Origin: Plectrocnemia conspersa
Lineage: Eukaryota > Arthropoda > Insecta > Trichoptera > Polycentropodidae
NCBI GenBank assembly: GCA_009617715.1
Contig: VTFK01000447.1
Location: forward strand, 151,282-215,281
Direction of reading: 5' to 3'
Length of the DNA stretch: 64,000 nt
Part shown: in pieces, positions 62,780 through 64,000 of the stretch
How positions within the stretch are numbered: the first letter of the stretch is position 1
Layout: every line of letters begins with the position of its first letter
The notes under the pieces: model-generated
Databases searched by the model: none
Seen by the model: only the letters and a program-made list of their open reading frames with translations
What the model was told of the DNA's origin: nothing
Made by a program: the position numbers and the translations under genes

Positions 62780-63300
62780 GTACACTATTATTTTTTATAG
62801 ATATGCGTTGACAATACTTGCTTGGTCCGCGTTCCAGTTTGCCCAGCATTCGTATTAAATATAAGCTTCGAAAGCGTCCGTCCCCTCTTCTGGATGGATT
62901 TTCGTTAAGTACACAATTGACCAGAAGACATTTATGTCCATTGGCCTGTAGGTGTACCCCAGTAGATATAAGAAATAACAGTATTTTATCGGCAGAAACG
63001 GCCAAACACAATGGCCCCGGGGAAATGGAGCGTCGTGGCGGAAAACTGCCCTAACGATTATCCACAGGATATTTCTTTTTTTTTATCGGTTTGGCTTCTC
63101 CACGTGCGGCACAAATGGCCCGAAGAAAAATATTATATTTCCATATGATTAATCGCCGTCATGCGATGATGGGCCGGGCCGACATTAATCACGACGATGA
63201 CAAAAAAAACCTAGGGGGCGACAACGAATACAGATTTTTTTGTGAGTGGGGCTTACCTATTTCAACGCCTATTCAATATAAACCGCTGTTTTTTTGAGGA
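62780..63300. other. GC-richer noncoding island (candidate conserved element)
   Basis: A strong island. Frames on both strands overlap (62769-63054) without a domain. In its right half GATTAATC (63147-63154) and CATTAATC (63183-63190) flank a GC-rich core, GATGATGGGCCGGGCCGAC. TAATC/GATTA words are bound by K50-type homeodomains, so this could be a homeodomain-responsive enhancer. That is inference. Confidence 0.4.
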
Positions 63301-64000
63301 ACACTGGTATAATATTACCCCATAAAAAAAAAAATGCATTGTGTTTTGGTAGAATGATTGAATTAAAAAGCCGTTAGAATGAACGAACATTTTTTTAAGC
63401 CTTATATTACAGCAAAATAATTTTTTTAATGACCTGAAAAACTTACTTTAAAGTACAGTATGTCTTAATTGACTTTATAAAACATATGATGTAGATAAGA
63501 ATGTGTTATATATAGCAATAATAACATTTTATTGTATATACCCAATTAGTAAGAAAAGCGTTGGCAACTGCCCAAAGCAAAGTGAAGGTTTAAACAAATC
63601 ACGCTCATTCAAAACATTCACTTGACTAGTCTTTATCATGCTTATTATTTGACAAAGCATAAAAATCAGTGCTAGTAAATAGAGACAATACTAGCATAAT
63701 ATGATTATGTAGATAAAAATAAAATAAATACTTTGCATCGAAAATACAAAATAAATTGCGGAAAAAAAAATATATATACATACATAATACAATTATTATT
63801 TTAATAAATAACCTCATTCTCACTAAAATTAAATATATAGTGGTTAATCATAAAAAAATATGATAATGAAGGGAAGGCATATTTAAAAAAAAAACATTTT
63901 AATATATATAAAACTTGTATTGCTTATTTTTATTTCACATTTATTTTAGAAATAGGATTTTTTAAAAAAAAGGTTTTTTTTAAATTAAATTAAAAAAAGT
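63301..64000. other. AT-rich noncoding DNA
   Basis: Nothing recognised. It ends in long A and T runs. Confidence 0.6.

Noticed and set aside
1..64000. CRISPR arrays, rRNA genes, bacterial operons, functional tRNA genes
   Set aside because: Looked for and not seen; tRNA-like sequences here lack closed acceptor stems and fit SINE heads.

Overview
The window looks like a stretch of AT-rich, gene-poor insect nuclear DNA. Three things suggest this: a spliced gene with four short GT-AG introns, many dead non-LTR retrotransposon fragments of types common in insects (jockey-like, R1-like, RTE-like), and tRNA-headed SINE pieces. There is no sign of bacterial operons, ribosome binding sites or CRISPR. 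The order cannot be fixed from the sequence alone. Nearly all of the short open frames are chance frames or lie inside mobile-element debris.

The one well-supported host gene is a five-exon glycoside hydrolase 18 (chitinase-like) gene at 39019-40697 (+). Splicing its exons gives an intact 467-residue secreted protein with a signal peptide, a full GH18 fold and a C-terminal chitin-binding (CBM14-like) module. The catalytic motif DGxDxDWE is replaced by DGVNLNWF, so the protein is probably a chitinase-like lectin or decoy rather than an enzyme. Because no single frame covers it, it is easily missed. A second, much weaker host candidate is an exon at 7082-7269 with good splice signals and a 35-codon start frame with a hydrophobic segment.

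Layout. 1-28.2 kb: AT-rich noncoding DNA with GC-richer islands, a perfect 31-bp-arm hairpin (about 1.5 kb), SINE pieces (13.4 and 17.0 kb) and a broken hAT transposase (20.6-21.4 kb). 28.2-37 kb: an RTE-like reverse transcriptase remnant (29 kb), a SINE (29.7 kb) and an unrecognised coding-like frame (31.8-32.1 kb, minus). 37-43 kb: two diverged LTRs of one family in opposite orientation (37.1-38.5 kb minus, 42.4-43.0 kb plus) bracket the chitinase-like gene, and the left one is split by an R1-clade LINE with a recognisable target-site duplication. 43-58 kb: jockey-like remnants on both strands (44.7-45.3 kb minus, 48.4-49.1 kb plus), a tandem ~80-bp repeat (45.9 kb), a hAT C-terminus (53.7 kb minus), an RTE-like remnant (55.8 kb minus) and a Tc1-like transposase with mutated catalytic residues (57.0-57.6 kb minus). 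58-64 kb: a 5'-truncated LINE with YADD motif, poly(A) tail and target-site duplication (60.7-61.9 kb), then a last GC-richer island (62.8-63.3 kb).

The GC-richer islands (roughly 200-750 bp each, about every 2-6 kb, no long frame) are the main unexplained structure. They look like conserved noncoding or cis-regulatory elements of a gene whose body lies mostly outside the window, but that is inference and needs cross-species alignment. Coordinates of islands and of degraded elements are approximate; those of the chitinase-like exons and of the listed hairpins were read base by base.
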